DNA from: a virus
Strand: one strand, 5' to 3'
Length of the DNA: 46,224 nucleotides
IMG/VR virus record: IMGVR_UViG_3300047496_000116
Location: 1 to 46,224 of that record
The notes under the pieces were generated by a model. It saw only the letters and a program-made list of their open reading frames with translations, did not search any database and was not told where the DNA came from. The position numbers and the translations under genes are program-made. Positions within the stretch are counted from its first letter, which is position 1; each line of letters begins with the position of its first letter. Shown here piece after piece: positions 6,008-13,506 of this stretch.

Positions 6008-7670
6008 TGGTTTCCCCCCGTACTTGTTCTTTAGGTAGCCCATCTATGTGAAAGCCCTCTACTATTGTCGCCGTCTTAAAGTGGCTCGTTATCGCTATGC
6101 GCTTCCTGACTGTACCATCTCTACCCTTGCCGATTGCTAAATAACCTACGGCTATACTGTCTTGCTGTAATCTCTCTTTGATTTTAGGCGCCATTGATTC
6201 TTTCGTTTTCTTATCGATTGATTCGATATCCCTTTTATGCGGCCACCACACCGTAATTGCCACACCTTCGGGGTCGAAGTGTGAACAGAACTCGTCAACA
6301 GTAGGCCCCTGAAGAAGCAAGACGATATCAGCCGCGTAGCTAAGTCTGCTGCTTCCCTTGAGGTCTTCCGGTGCCAATACCCTGTCATAAGCTTCTTTCC
6401 TTATTTCACTGATACAAATGACAGCATCGTGTCTGTGAATACTGCTCTTAAGCTGCTGTGCTGCCTCTACCTGCCACTCATCTTTATCCATGTCTGTACG
6501 TAGTACCTTCCTTAAAGCATCAGGCACCCTGAGCCTTTGTAGATAGTCCAACACATACATAATACGTGTGCATCCAGTGCGCTTCTTCGTCTCATTCCCC
6601 ACGGCAATAGCATCTTCGATGTTGCCAGTAAAGTTAGTGTGGTCGAGTACAACCAACCTGTCGCCAAATACCTCCACCTCCTTCCTGCCGGTCTTAATTG
6701 GTACATTGTGGCCGCGAACAAATTCCTTCCACTCAAAGCCACCAACATAGCAGCGTATACGTGTCAGTAAATCGTTAGTGTCCATATCCAGGTTCATGTA
6801 CACTACACAGGTGTCAGGTTGATTCTGTAGCACCTGTATAGCTAGCTGTGTCGCTAGCACGGTCTTGCCTAGATTGGGCGGTCCACCTAGAAAGATAAGC
6901 CCACGTAGCCCTAAGAGCCCGTCAGTCAATTCCTTCATGTCGGTTTTTAAACCAAGTATGTCCCGGTCTCTGTATTGTACCACATCTGCTTCGTGGTCAT
7001 CCAGCATTTCATTTAGTGTACGTACCGGCTTTAGCTTGGATAGGCGTGTTAGGGCTTCGCTCTCACTGTAGCCATCAAAGAGCACGAACTTAGCCTCTTC
7101 AAAGCTACCTTGGCGGGCTAGCTCATCTGCCATCTTTGAAGCATTGCGAATGATGTCATTACTCTTCTTGATGGTGACATTGTGCCGGTAAGCCTGGTAT
7201 AGCTCCCCTATGGGCTGCTCTAATGGGCCAAGGTGCTCTTCTATCACCGGCCAAAATTGCAGCGCCATATGAGCTATACGGATAGGGTTAGTGATGCTTT
7301 CATCAAAGCGTATGACAGCATTTACTAGCTCTTCTTTATCCTCAAACCTGTCAATAAATGTGTAAGCCTGCCAGGTGTGCGCTGAGTGCCAGCCACCACC
7401 TCCAGAATCTACTAGCACCTCTGGTGGTACCACTAGGCGATAAGCGTAATCTATTACCCGGTCGATATATTTTTGCTCTTCAAAGCCAAGAACTATCTTT
7501 TTTATGCCAGCATCAATAAGAGCCTGTAGGTCGCCCGGGGTTACTACCGCCGGGTCGCCCACCGACACCATACCTTTAGCTGGCTCATCACCATCAATCA
7601 GTATGATGGTATCTGATTTGGACTCCAAGGCAGTCTTAAGCCCTATCCATCCAAGGTCTTCTAAAGCCAT
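5916..7670 (-). CDS. DnaB-family replicative helicase with degenerate TOPRIM-like N-terminus
   Basis: A 584-residue helicase. The RecA-type core shows Walker A GGPPNLGKT (262-270), Walker B VLDYLQ (373-378), a downstream ICISEIRKE motif, and KGSSRLSYAADIVLLL matching the DnaB signature after Walker B. Residues 20-90 (TIILIDGDE, then KKIVLGFEEQKY) resemble a TOPRIM fold but lack the usual catalytic Glu and the DxD pair, so primase activity is unlikely. No zinc domain is present. It should unwind DNA 5'-3' at the phage fork. The start follows GAGGTG and overlaps the RusA gene end by 10 bases. The last 31 codons overlap the next gene. Confidence 0.85.
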   Translation of the reverse strand: MALEDLGWIGLKTALESKSDTIILIDGDEPAKGMVSVGDPAVVTPGDLQALIDAGIKKIVLGFEEQKYIDRVIDYAYRLVVPPEVLVDSGGGGWHSAHTWQAYTFIDRFEDKEELVNAVIRFDESITNPIRIAHMALQFWPVIEEHLGPLEQPIGELYQAYRHNVTIKKSNDIIRNASKMADELARQGSFEEAKFVLFDGYSESEALTRLSKLKPVRTLNEMLDDHEADVVQYRDRDILGLKTDMKELTDGLLGLRGLIFLGGPPNLGKTVLATQLAIQVLQNQPDTCVVYMNLDMDTNDLLTRIRCYVGGFEWKEFVRGHNVPIKTGRKEVEVFGDRLVVLDHTNFTGNIEDAIAVGNETKKRTGCTRIMYVLDYLQRLRVPDALRKVLRTDMDKDEWQVEAAQQLKSSIHRHDAVICISEIRKEAYDRVLAPEDLKGSSRLSYAADIVLLLQGPTVDEFCSHFDPEGVAITVWWPHKRDIESIDKKTKESMAPKIKERLQQDSIAVGYLAIGKGRDGTVRKRIAITSHFKTATIVEGFHIDGLPKEQVRGETNELESIFTEGVDEGTVQGDTDQRKGYFWQD

Positions 7671-8098
7671 GATGCACCTCGCTTAGGTGAGGTCTTCAGA
7701 ATTTCAACCACAAAACATACATCTTCTGGGATATCGGCCCTTACGCGCTGTTTCTCTATATAGTCGAACAATTTATCATCGCCAAAAGCTACATTTTTCA
7801 AAGCATCCAAGATGGCCTTCTCAAAATTATCCAAATCACCACTCTTCTTTGTTTGTACAAAAACAAGGCGTGCGCCAATAGAATTTTCTGTACATTTGTG
7901 AGTGAGAGTTTCTTCAGCTATTTCGATAACCATCTGCTGGAAGCTCTTACTACGTGCTTTTACTGGGGTATTACTCCCTTTGCGGTTACCTTGGCTATGA
8001 GGCACCGCCGGGAAGTTAAACTCAAACATGTGAACCGATTCAGCATCTCGCCAATCAAGAAAACCGGATGAAATTTTGTCTGCTAATGCTTGTCTCAT
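7661..8098 (-). CDS. rusA: RusA-family Holliday junction resolvase
   Basis: A 145-residue protein with the RusA core. DLDNFEKAILDAL (88-100) and GDD (106-108) give the Asp cluster that binds magnesium and cuts four-way junctions. The length fits the family (about 120-140 residues). RusA acts as a dimer and resolves recombination or replication intermediates before packaging. It lies between the Gam-like and helicase genes in the recT operon. Its ATG overlaps the Gam stop (ATGA). The first 20 residues extend beyond the usual N-terminus. Confidence 0.85.
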   Translation of the reverse strand: MRQALADKISSGFLDWRDAESVHMFEFNFPAVPHSQGNRKGSNTPVKARSKSFQQMVIEIAEETLTHKCTENSIGARLVFVQTKKSGDLDNFEKAILDALKNVAFGDDKLFDYIEKQRVRADIPEDVCFVVEILKTSPKRGASWL

Positions 8099-8790
8099 TT
8101 GCCACCTGCCTTAAGTGAGATGTAATCACCCGCTGGTTTCTTCTTAATGCCTGGGATAACTGAGCCAGTGGCTGCACGCTCTTTGATGGCATCTAGGTTG
8201 CGTGTATAAGTCTTAGGATAGACTTCTAGCTTTGCGCGGCTAAGTGGTTCTAGCTTGTCCAACCATTCTTGCAAGGCTTTTTCATCCTCTACCACATACT
8301 CATCATTGGCCTGTGTCTTGACCTTTATGCTGCCATGCGGGAAGTGCTCAGTCTTCTTGCCAGTCTCTTTATAGCGGCGCTCAGCATAGTCCTTTGCCTG
8401 CTGGGCATACAGATAGTTAAGGCTAGTTAGCTCAGCTTTAGGACCAGCTAGTGCCGCCTGCATCTGTGCCGTGATAGCGTCAATCTGAGCTTGGATAATG
8501 ACCTGCTGTTGGAAGTACCAATCAAGCATCTCTGCGCTGTCGATAGGCTTTATCTCTTTGGCTTCGGCACGTAGGTCATTTTGTTCAACAGCACTTTCGA
8601 TGAGCATATGTAGAGTATCTAGCTTGTCCTTAGTTAGGTCGCTTTCTACTAGGTCTGCTCTTTTCATCAGGTTGAAAACTTGGTCAGGGTCTAACTCTAA
8701 GTTTTCAGCATGTATCATCAGGTTCTTGTATCTGTCCGCTAATTCTTCTAGTGTTGGCCCCGCTGGGGCTAATTTGCTAAATAAACTCAT
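8095..8790 (-). CDS. Gam-like host-nuclease inhibitor
   Basis: I choose ATG 8790 (MSLFSKLAP), which overlaps the previous stop (ATGA) and has GGAG seven bases upstream. The product is 231 residues. A long central helix (QQQVIIQAQIDAITAQMQAA) and the later EHFPHGSIKVKTQ segment resemble the Mu-Gam/host-nuclease-inhibitor group, which coats DNA ends and blocks exonucleases such as RecBCD. Position next to recT and rusA supports this. The family match is by eye, so an alternative DNA-binding accessory role is possible. Confidence 0.6.
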   Translation of the reverse strand: MSLFSKLAPAGPTLEELADRYKNLMIHAENLELDPDQVFNLMKRADLVESDLTKDKLDTLHMLIESAVEQNDLRAEAKEIKPIDSAEMLDWYFQQQVIIQAQIDAITAQMQAALAGPKAELTSLNYLYAQQAKDYAERRYKETGKKTEHFPHGSIKVKTQANDEYVVEDEKALQEWLDKLEPLSRAKLEVYPKTYTRNLDAIKERAATGSVIPGIKKKPAGDYISLKAGGK

Positions 8791-8999
8791 TTTGTTCTCC
8801 AAAAAACTTGACCGTCAGGGTGTGCGCTAAGTGTTGGGTCCGGCCTTACTGTCTTTAAGATTGGCCCTACGAATAGGTCCGGGTAGGGCACTATAACCTT
8901 CACCGGTGGTGGCTGAGAGCCCCACCAGAGGAAGCCACCATATAAAGCCAAGAAGGCTATAGCTCCTACTACTACTTTGTCCTCTTTTCTAATACTCAT
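8787..8999 (-). CDS. Small single-pass membrane protein
   Basis: A 70-residue protein starting at ATG 8999, which overlaps the previous stop (ATGA) with GGAG upstream. The same frame stays open upstream to 9131, but no coupled start is seen there. A hydrophobic segment at about 10-28 (VVVGAIAFLALYGGFLWWG) spans a membrane once, after a basic N-terminus. The remainder is Pro-rich (QPPPVKVIVPYPD). A membrane protein inside a recombination operon is unusual. Function unknown. Confidence 0.6.
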   Translation of the reverse strand: MSIRKEDKVVVGAIAFLALYGGFLWWGSQPPPVKVIVPYPDLFVGPILKTVRPDPTLSAHPDGQVFWRTK

Positions 9000-9184
9000 T
9001 TCATTCTCCGTCTTATATCTTGGTGTATTGGTCTGGTCATCAGGGTTTTGAGGAATAAACGTATGAACGTTAGTCGGGTCATAACAGCTTTGTATAAAGT
9101 CCTCGATTTTTCGTTGTGACATTGCGGGCACACTCCATTGCCTTTACCTTGATAGTGACCGTGAAAGGGCCATGGGCACCTCAT
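8996..9184 (-). CDS. Small zinc-motif protein
   Basis: A 62-residue basic protein whose ATG overlaps the recT stop (ATGA). The N-terminus has a likely zinc site made from Cys3, His8/His10 and CPQC near 19-22. The rest is basic and helical (RLTFIRLFLKTLM). It overlaps the next gene by 4 bases. Overlap coupling at both ends supports its reality, but the frame in the second half competes with another open frame. Confidence 0.5.
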   Translation of the reverse strand: MRCPWPFHGHYQGKGNGVCPQCHNEKSRTLYKAVMTRLTFIRLFLKTLMTRPIHQDIRRRMK

Positions 9185-10236
9185 GCTGTCACCGCTTTCT
9201 TACTGAAAGCATGTTTCCATTGTGCTACTTGTGTCTTGGTTAGAACGGTAAGCGGATCGACTTCTTCAGTGATGCCAAAGTGCTTGGCTGCGAAGGCTTC
9301 AATCTCTCCTTCCGAGTAGCCATTAAGTTTGCCAATGTGGAGGACTCCCATAATGTCATCGACTGTGGCAAGGGGCTCTGGGGCTGTGAGCTTGGTATCT
9401 CCTGTGGTGACTTCAACATCAACGGGGCTATCTCCTGCACTATCATCTGTGCTGGCTTCACTCCTATGCTCTTCTTTAATTTCAGCGACAACTTGACGCG
9501 CTTGCTCCCTGAGTTGAGCGACTTCGCTAGATACAGCTTCACGTCCTTGAGCTGAGTCTGGCTCAACACCTTCAACGACTTTGGCTGTTTGCTTGGGCCT
9601 GCCACGAGTCTTACTGCCTTCAGCAGATACTGCTTTATCTGCGCTTGCCGGTACTGCTTGTTCCCCTTCGCGTTGTAATACGCTGACCTCGCCTTGGCCC
9701 ACTTCGACCTCTTCGTACCCCAATTCTTCTTTACCATATAGGCCACTCAAATCATTAGGGAAAGCCTTACGTATAGCCAACATCTCTGTACACTTGGCTA
9801 GCATGTGCTCGCCCATCTTATTCCAGATAGGACTACTCTGCACAAAAGACACATAGCGAGCTGTAGCCCACAGCGTCTTATTCCAATCTGTACGAATGAT
9901 GCCTACCTTACAAGCTACAGGCGGCAACTTGTCCAGCCAAACATCTTTCCAATCGCCATCAGGACCGCACCAGAAGGGGCCTTCTTGACCGCCATACTTA
10001 CCACTGCGCTCCGCAATAATACGGAAACCATCAATGGTAATGCCGATGGTTAACTTGTTACCCTGAGGGAAACCATAAATCTGACGACTAAACGGGTCGA
10101 GTCTTGTTCGCTTGCACTGTGTTACAAATAAATTCAAGGCACTATCACTAGTACCCGGTGGCAGTAATGAAGCTTTGATGGTTTTTAAGTCATCATCGCT
10201 AAAATCAACGACTGCTGGCAATTGTTTCTCTGTCAT
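9181..10236 (-). CDS. recT: RecT/Bet-type single-strand annealing protein
   Basis: A 351-residue protein. Residues 1-175 match the Bet/RecT annealase pattern: ALNLFVTQCKRTRLDPFSRQ, TIGITIDGFRIIAERSGKY, and KCTEMLAIRKAFPNDLSGLY. Residues 180-290 are low-complexity and acidic (EEVEVGQGEVSV onwards). A short C-terminal domain (about 300-351) follows. It should anneal complementary single strands during recombination-dependent replication. It leads the minus-strand replication operon, with its own promoter at 10264-10293. The start is ATG 10236; the only ribosome site is AGGGG five bases upstream. No partner exonuclease is encoded nearby. Confidence 0.85.
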   Translation of the reverse strand: MTEKQLPAVVDFSDDDLKTIKASLLPPGTSDSALNLFVTQCKRTRLDPFSRQIYGFPQGNKLTIGITIDGFRIIAERSGKYGGQEGPFWCGPDGDWKDVWLDKLPPVACKVGIIRTDWNKTLWATARYVSFVQSSPIWNKMGEHMLAKCTEMLAIRKAFPNDLSGLYGKEELGYEEVEVGQGEVSVLQREGEQAVPASADKAVSAEGSKTRGRPKQTAKVVEGVEPDSAQGREAVSSEVAQLREQARQVVAEIKEEHRSEASTDDSAGDSPVDVEVTTGDTKLTAPEPLATVDDIMGVLHIGKLNGYSEGEIEAFAAKHFGITEEVDPLTVLTKTQVAQWKHAFSKKAVTA

Positions 10237-10241
10237 AAAAA

Positions 10242-10261
10242 CCCCTCACTAACAACGAGGG
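10242..10261 (-). promoter_or_regulatory. Inverted repeat in recT leader covering the ribosome site
   Basis: On the minus strand, CCCTC and GAGGG (10257-10261 and 10243-10247) form a 5-bp stem with a 9-base loop. AGGGG, the only Shine-Dalgarno candidate for recT, lies in the right arm and is followed by TTTTT and ATG. If the transcript starts upstream of the left arm the hairpin would hide the ribosome site; otherwise it could be an operator. Confidence 0.4.
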
Positions 10262-10263
10262 AT

Positions 10264-10293
10264 ACAATACCACACCACTTTGCTAAATTGCAA
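10264..10293 (-). promoter_or_regulatory. Candidate promoter for the recT operon
   Basis: On the minus strand TTGCAA (10293-10288) is followed by an 18-base spacer and TATTGT (10269-10264), preceded by TGG to give an extended -10. Predicted start of transcription is near 10257. The same TGGTATnnT core recurs in plus-strand intergenic regions, and TTGCAA recurs at other intergenic sites. Confidence 0.55.
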
Positions 10294-10295
10294 AC

Positions 10296-10595
10296 TTATT
10301 TTTGAGAAGTTTTATCATCTTTATTGATAAGTTCTGTCGCTTTCTTGCCATATCTGGTTACCAGCGCCGCCATGCCTGCTGGTATCAATAGTGGCAGCAA
10401 AGTAGTAGCTGCGTCAGGATGTGCGAAGCAGAGATAAATAAACAAAGCCGTGCAAGCTACTGTACCGATAGATAAGACGGTGACGCCTATAATTACCGCA
10501 AGGAGTTTGACACCCATCTCAAAAGCGCTTCTAACGTCAAGGCTAGTGCCACAAGAAGGCTGAAGCTGATTATCCCGGTCGCCTGTGTCAGACAT
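10296..10595 (-). CDS. Holin-like membrane protein
   Basis: A 99-residue protein with two hydrophobic segments, about 28-54 (VKLLAVIIGVTVLSIGTVAC and onward) and 62-78 (TTLLPLLIPAGMAALV). A polar N-terminus precedes them and a basic tail (RYGKKATELINKDDK) follows. Size, two membrane helices and position directly after a lytic transglycosylase-like gene fit a holin that triggers lysis. GGGAGG lies upstream but at a long distance of 13 bases. An alternative is a membrane-anchored accessory protein. Confidence 0.55.
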   Translation of the reverse strand: MSDTGDRDNQLQPSCGTSLDVRSAFEMGVKLLAVIIGVTVLSIGTVACTALFIYLCFAHPDAATTLLPLLIPAGMAALVTRYGKKATELINKDDKTSQK

Positions 10596-10604
10596 ACATC
10601 CATC

Positions 10605-11219
10605 CTAACCTCCCGCTAATTGCTTCTGTACCATATCCCTTAATCGGACCACATTCAAGGCCCTATCTATTACGGCGGGGTCCGCTGTCTTTATGTTCCC
10701 GCTGTTATATCCTTTATATGCTTCAAATAGGTCACCATTGGTAACACGCATTAAATCCGAGATTTTATCTATAGCCGTGGTTATCTGTAGGTCAACATTC
10801 CCTTTGAAATTCTCTATATACGACAGCCAATCACTTGTCTTCGGTGGTAGAACCCATCTCATCATCTGCTGGCCGACACCAAAAGAGCAGGATGCTAAGA
10901 ATCTTTCAGTCGGAGAAGATAGCTGATGGCCGCCGGACCAGGCCCAATAACTCGGCTCAAACCTAAACTTAGCTATTGATTTAGCCAGGGGGCCAGACTT
11001 AATCAACAGCGCATCCATCAGCATCAGCTCAGGTAATGTGGTGTATTTGGTGGCGGCGGCCATATTGGCTTTGTAAAGGTCATCCAACGGGGTGAATGTA
11101 GGGCTGCCTTCAGACTCCTGTAGGAATACAGCTATCATGACAGCCGGTGTGGTGTAATGCACCGGCTTGGTAGGCAGATGACTTATCACTTCCTTATAAA
11201 AGGGTGGAAACTCAGTCAT
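10605..11219 (-). CDS. Lytic transglycosylase/lysozyme-like endolysin
   Basis: A 204-residue protein starting at ATG 11219, which overlaps the previous stop (TAATG). Features of the lysozyme-like SLT fold are IAVFLQESEGSP near residue 35 with the probable catalytic Glu, FRFEPSYW, SFGVGQQMM matching the S-x-G-L-x-Q-M type motif, and YKGYNSGN near the end. It has no signal peptide, so release would need the adjacent holin-like protein. It should cleave the glycan strands of peptidoglycan. It could instead be a virion-borne wall hydrolase. Confidence 0.7.
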   Translation of the reverse strand: MTEFPPFYKEVISHLPTKPVHYTTPAVMIAVFLQESEGSPTFTPLDDLYKANMAAATKYTTLPELMLMDALLIKSGPLAKSIAKFRFEPSYWAWSGGHQLSSPTERFLASCSFGVGQQMMRWVLPPKTSDWLSYIENFKGNVDLQITTAIDKISDLMRVTNGDLFEAYKGYNSGNIKTADPAVIDRALNVVRLRDMVQKQLAGG

Positions 11220-11413
11220 TAACAATTATCCGCCTTACGGTCTGCTTTAGCCTTTTGGGTCTTAGCGCTACCGAAGCCTGTTTTACCTTTACCCATAGAC
11301 ATCTGCTTACCAGCGCTCTTGGGCGATGGCATAGCGCTCGATAGTGCTTTATCCATTGGTGTCACGGTGGGTAGCTTCTTTACGCTACCTTTCCCGCCAT
11401 AATTACGACTCAT
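11219..11413 (-). CDS. Small basic Gly/Lys-rich protein
   Basis: A 64-residue protein, very basic and low in complexity (SVKKLPTVTPMDKA, KSAGKQMSMGKGKTGFG). Its ATG overlaps the stop of the upstream gene (ATGA) and its stop overlaps the next ATG (TAATG). The composition resembles small phage proteins that bind DNA or line the virion interior, such as the 107-residue protein at 30504. No family recognised. Confidence 0.6.
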   Translation of the reverse strand: MSRNYGGKGSVKKLPTVTPMDKALSSAMPSPKSAGKQMSMGKGKTGFGSAKTQKAKADRKADNC

Positions 11414-11571
11414 TGCTTCTTACCCCGTTTTTGCATCTGCTTATTGTGTGTCTTTTGTGGTGCCGCTGGTGACTTCTTGCTATCGGGTGGCACTTTGGGT
11501 GGTTTCTCAGAGAAAGGCAGCCGCTTGCTGTCCTTCATCTTACCTTGTGACCAGCCATCTACCGGGTACAT
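11410..11571 (-). CDS. Small basic Pro/Lys-rich protein
   Basis: A 53-residue protein (MYPVDGWSQGKMKDSKRLP start) rich in Pro, Lys and Gln, probably disordered. The ATG at 11571 overlaps the stop of the cysteine peptidase gene (TAATG). The TGA overlaps the next ATG. The overlap at both ends and an uninterrupted frame support it as real. Function unknown; the composition matches its downstream neighbour. Confidence 0.6.
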   Translation of the reverse strand: MYPVDGWSQGKMKDSKRLPFSEKPPKVPPDSKKSPAAPQKTHNKQMQKRGKKQ

Positions 11572-12374
11572 TAAGACACCACCTCAACACTCCACAAATC
11601 GGAGCAAAGATTAGGGTCTGTTAGATACTTAAAGGGAATATGGAAATTACCCTTATCGCCCCATTTATCGCCCCAACTATTACGGCCATCAGCATGGTCA
11701 GCGTCATAATTTCCATAGCCCCAAAGAAACAGGCAATGACCGCCCAGCAGCGGGTCAAGGAAAGGCAGCCCTGGCATAGGTATAACACCGGTTTCTGCAA
11801 CAGCCTTGGACTCAAATGATTGATAGACAGAGATGCCAATAACGACAGGATAACCGCTAGCTAAAACCGTCTTTATAGAGTCAACATTTTGGTCTATTTT
11901 CCTAAACTGGACTAGCTTGTGTTTAAGTGCATCAGTCTCGCACTCTTCCGGTGGCTGTTCTTGCCAGCGGCCATCTGATGCTGAGAATGGCCACGACCAG
12001 ACTTCACTGCTGTCTTCAGGGCATACACCTTGCTCGCTAAGTACAGTCATTACATCAGCGATGGATGCGCCACTGTCATTGGTTAAAGGTTGGCCTTCAA
12101 AGGTGCGTACCTTGGCGTATATATCAAGAGCTGATGGCGTGAAATTCCACTTGTAATCAATACTATTGAGCAGAGTCTTTAGCGCGCGTGATGTACCACA
12201 TCCGGTACACATGCCTACCTGCATCTGGTCAATGACCGGTGGCAGGTATTGTTCCAGCTCATTGCATACAGCCGGTAGCGCGGCACCCGTGGCCAGATAG
12301 GGAAACTTCAGGTAGTGCGGTGATGGCAGCGAAGGTATCAAACCGTAGCGTCTACCGATAGTGCTTCTATTCAT
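11571..12374 (-). CDS. Papain-like (C1) cysteine peptidase
   Basis: A 267-residue enzyme from ATG 12374, with GAGGA five bases upstream. A GTG at 12386 is an alternative start. The catalytic set of the C1 clan is visible: oxyanion Gln50 and Cys56 in DQMQVGMCTG, His213 in GGHCLFLWGYG, and Asn232 in NSWGDKWGDKG. There is no signal peptide and no obvious propeptide. Such peptidases are rare in phages. It lies between two wall-active enzymes, so it may process virion or lysis proteins or degrade host surface protein. It overlaps its neighbours by 8 and 1 bases. Confidence 0.8.
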   Translation of the reverse strand: MNRSTIGRRYGLIPSLPSPHYLKFPYLATGAALPAVCNELEQYLPPVIDQMQVGMCTGCGTSRALKTLLNSIDYKWNFTPSALDIYAKVRTFEGQPLTNDSGASIADVMTVLSEQGVCPEDSSEVWSWPFSASDGRWQEQPPEECETDALKHKLVQFRKIDQNVDSIKTVLASGYPVVIGISVYQSFESKAVAETGVIPMPGLPFLDPLLGGHCLFLWGYGNYDADHADGRNSWGDKWGDKGNFHIPFKYLTDPNLCSDLWSVEVVS

Positions 12375-12798
12375 GGACTTCCTCACATTCTAGTAACATC
12401 TGCGGTGTTATGCGGGTAACATCATCGCGGATTAAGTATATCCCAGCAGCCTCAAAAGAAGCAGCAACTAATTCACTGCAAAACCAACTATCTTTCTCTC
12501 GCCAGTTGCGGTGCAAAGCAAGGTTGATTATGCCAGTGAAGTCATAAGGCTTACCTATCTGCTTGGTAGCGTAATCAATAACTAGATTGTATTGCGGTAT
12601 TGTGCAATCCACGTATCTGTATACGTACTCACATTTAGCGTAGTCAAATGGCCTTATCTTCACGCCATCGACTTGTGCGCCCAATAGCCCTTCGTTTAGT
12701 ACAAATTCAACGTGGCTAAACTCCGACCAAGTAAAGAGCCGGATAAGTTTGCTTACCACAGAGCTATTCTTAGTGAAGCGTAGTTTCACCTTGGCCAT
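12367..12798 (-). CDS. NlpC/P60-superfamily hydrolase (YiiX/permuted type)
   Basis: A 143-residue protein with the permuted papain fold. His29 lies in FSHVEFV and Cys107 in SWFCSELVAASFEAAG, with GKPYDFTGI between them. This group includes peptidoglycan peptidases and lipid-linked amidases. The size is near the minimum for the fold. The ATG overlaps the stop of a 53-aa... upstream small gene (TAATG). It forms, with the C1 peptidase and the transglycosylase-like gene, a three-enzyme hydrolase cluster. Its substrate cannot be told from sequence. Confidence 0.75.
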   Translation of the reverse strand: MAKVKLRFTKNSSVVSKLIRLFTWSEFSHVEFVLNEGLLGAQVDGVKIRPFDYAKCEYVYRYVDCTIPQYNLVIDYATKQIGKPYDFTGIINLALHRNWREKDSWFCSELVAASFEAAGIYLIRDDVTRITPQMLLECEEVHE

Positions 12799-12974
12799 TA
12801 CATACCTTCAATCAACGGGCATACAGCATCAGACACCTTGCATACCATCTGAGCGATGTGGAGCACATCAGCAACAGACACCTTCAGGTTATGGTCGTCT
12901 AAGAACTCTTGCAAGTCCGCTTCTACCTTGGGGCCTTGCAATGCCTTTATGAATTGTTCGTGGTCTAATTCCAT
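12798..12974 (-). CDS. Small helical protein
   Basis: A 58-residue protein from ATG 12974, with AAGGAGC nine bases upstream. The sequence is acidic at the start (MELDHEQFIKALQGPKVEAD) and then forms a hydrophobic helix (VADVLHIAQMVCKV). The TAA overlaps the next ATG. Its first 86 bases overlap the end of the upstream gene in another frame. A good ribosome site and tight coupling support it. Function unknown. Confidence 0.6.
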   Translation of the reverse strand: MELDHEQFIKALQGPKVEADLQEFLDDHNLKVSVADVLHIAQMVCKVSDAVCPLIEGM

Positions 12975-13506
12975 TTAACTGTGCTCCTTGTAATGGTATT
13001 ACATATATATTTGAATAGGACTCAATCAGCGCTATCTCATTAGCCGATAATTTACCAGTATTCTTTATGGCCGTCCACAAAGGGCCAAGCAGCGCTGCAT
13101 TAGTCTGATTGGCCGTTATAGTCGGAAAATATGGAGTCAATAGCAGCTTGGTAGCATCGGAGATATTCTTATCCTGCATGATAGCCGTCTCCATACCAAC
13201 AGCATTAGGCTGCGGTGGCGGCGGCGGTGGCTTAGGTGGAGCAGGGGGTGGCGCCGGTGGAGCAGGTGGTGTATAGACTAGCTTGCCGTTAACGACAGAC
13301 CAGTGAGCAAATGATTTGTCAGTACCGGTTGGTACCCAGGGGAAGACGGTGGAGCCAGCGGGGCAATTGACGCCCGGCACAGGCTTGAATGAGCCTTGCC
13401 AGAGGCAGTTAGGGTGAGTGTCGCCGGGCAGCACATCAACATAGTCTGCAAAGGCGGGAAGAGCCCAGAGAGAGGCTATTAGAGCTAGCCAGAGTTTACG
13501 CGACAT
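12889..13506 (-). CDS. Secreted-type protein with polyproline linker
   Basis: I place the start at ATG 13506 (MSRKLWLALIAS), preceded by AAGGAGC, giving 205 residues. Residues 1-20 form a classical signal peptide ending ALPAFA. A Cys-containing domain follows (CLWQGSFKPVPGVNCPAG). Then comes a linker of almost only Pro and Ala (about residues 88-112), and a helical C-terminal domain (ISDATKLLLTPYF onward). The last 29 codons overlap the next gene and look basic and atypical, so the original stop may have been earlier. It is encoded after the tail-fibre gene; a surface-exposed or host-envelope role is inferred. Confidence 0.65.
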   Translation of the reverse strand: MSRKLWLALIASLWALPAFADYVDVLPGDTHPNCLWQGSFKPVPGVNCPAGSTVFPWVPTGTDKSFAHWSVVNGKLVYTPPAPPAPPPAPPKPPPPPPQPNAVGMETAIMQDKNISDATKLLLTPYFPTITANQTNAALLGPLWTAIKNTGKLSANEIALIESYSNIYVIPLQGAQLNGIRPRTIHKGIARPQGRSGLARVLRRP

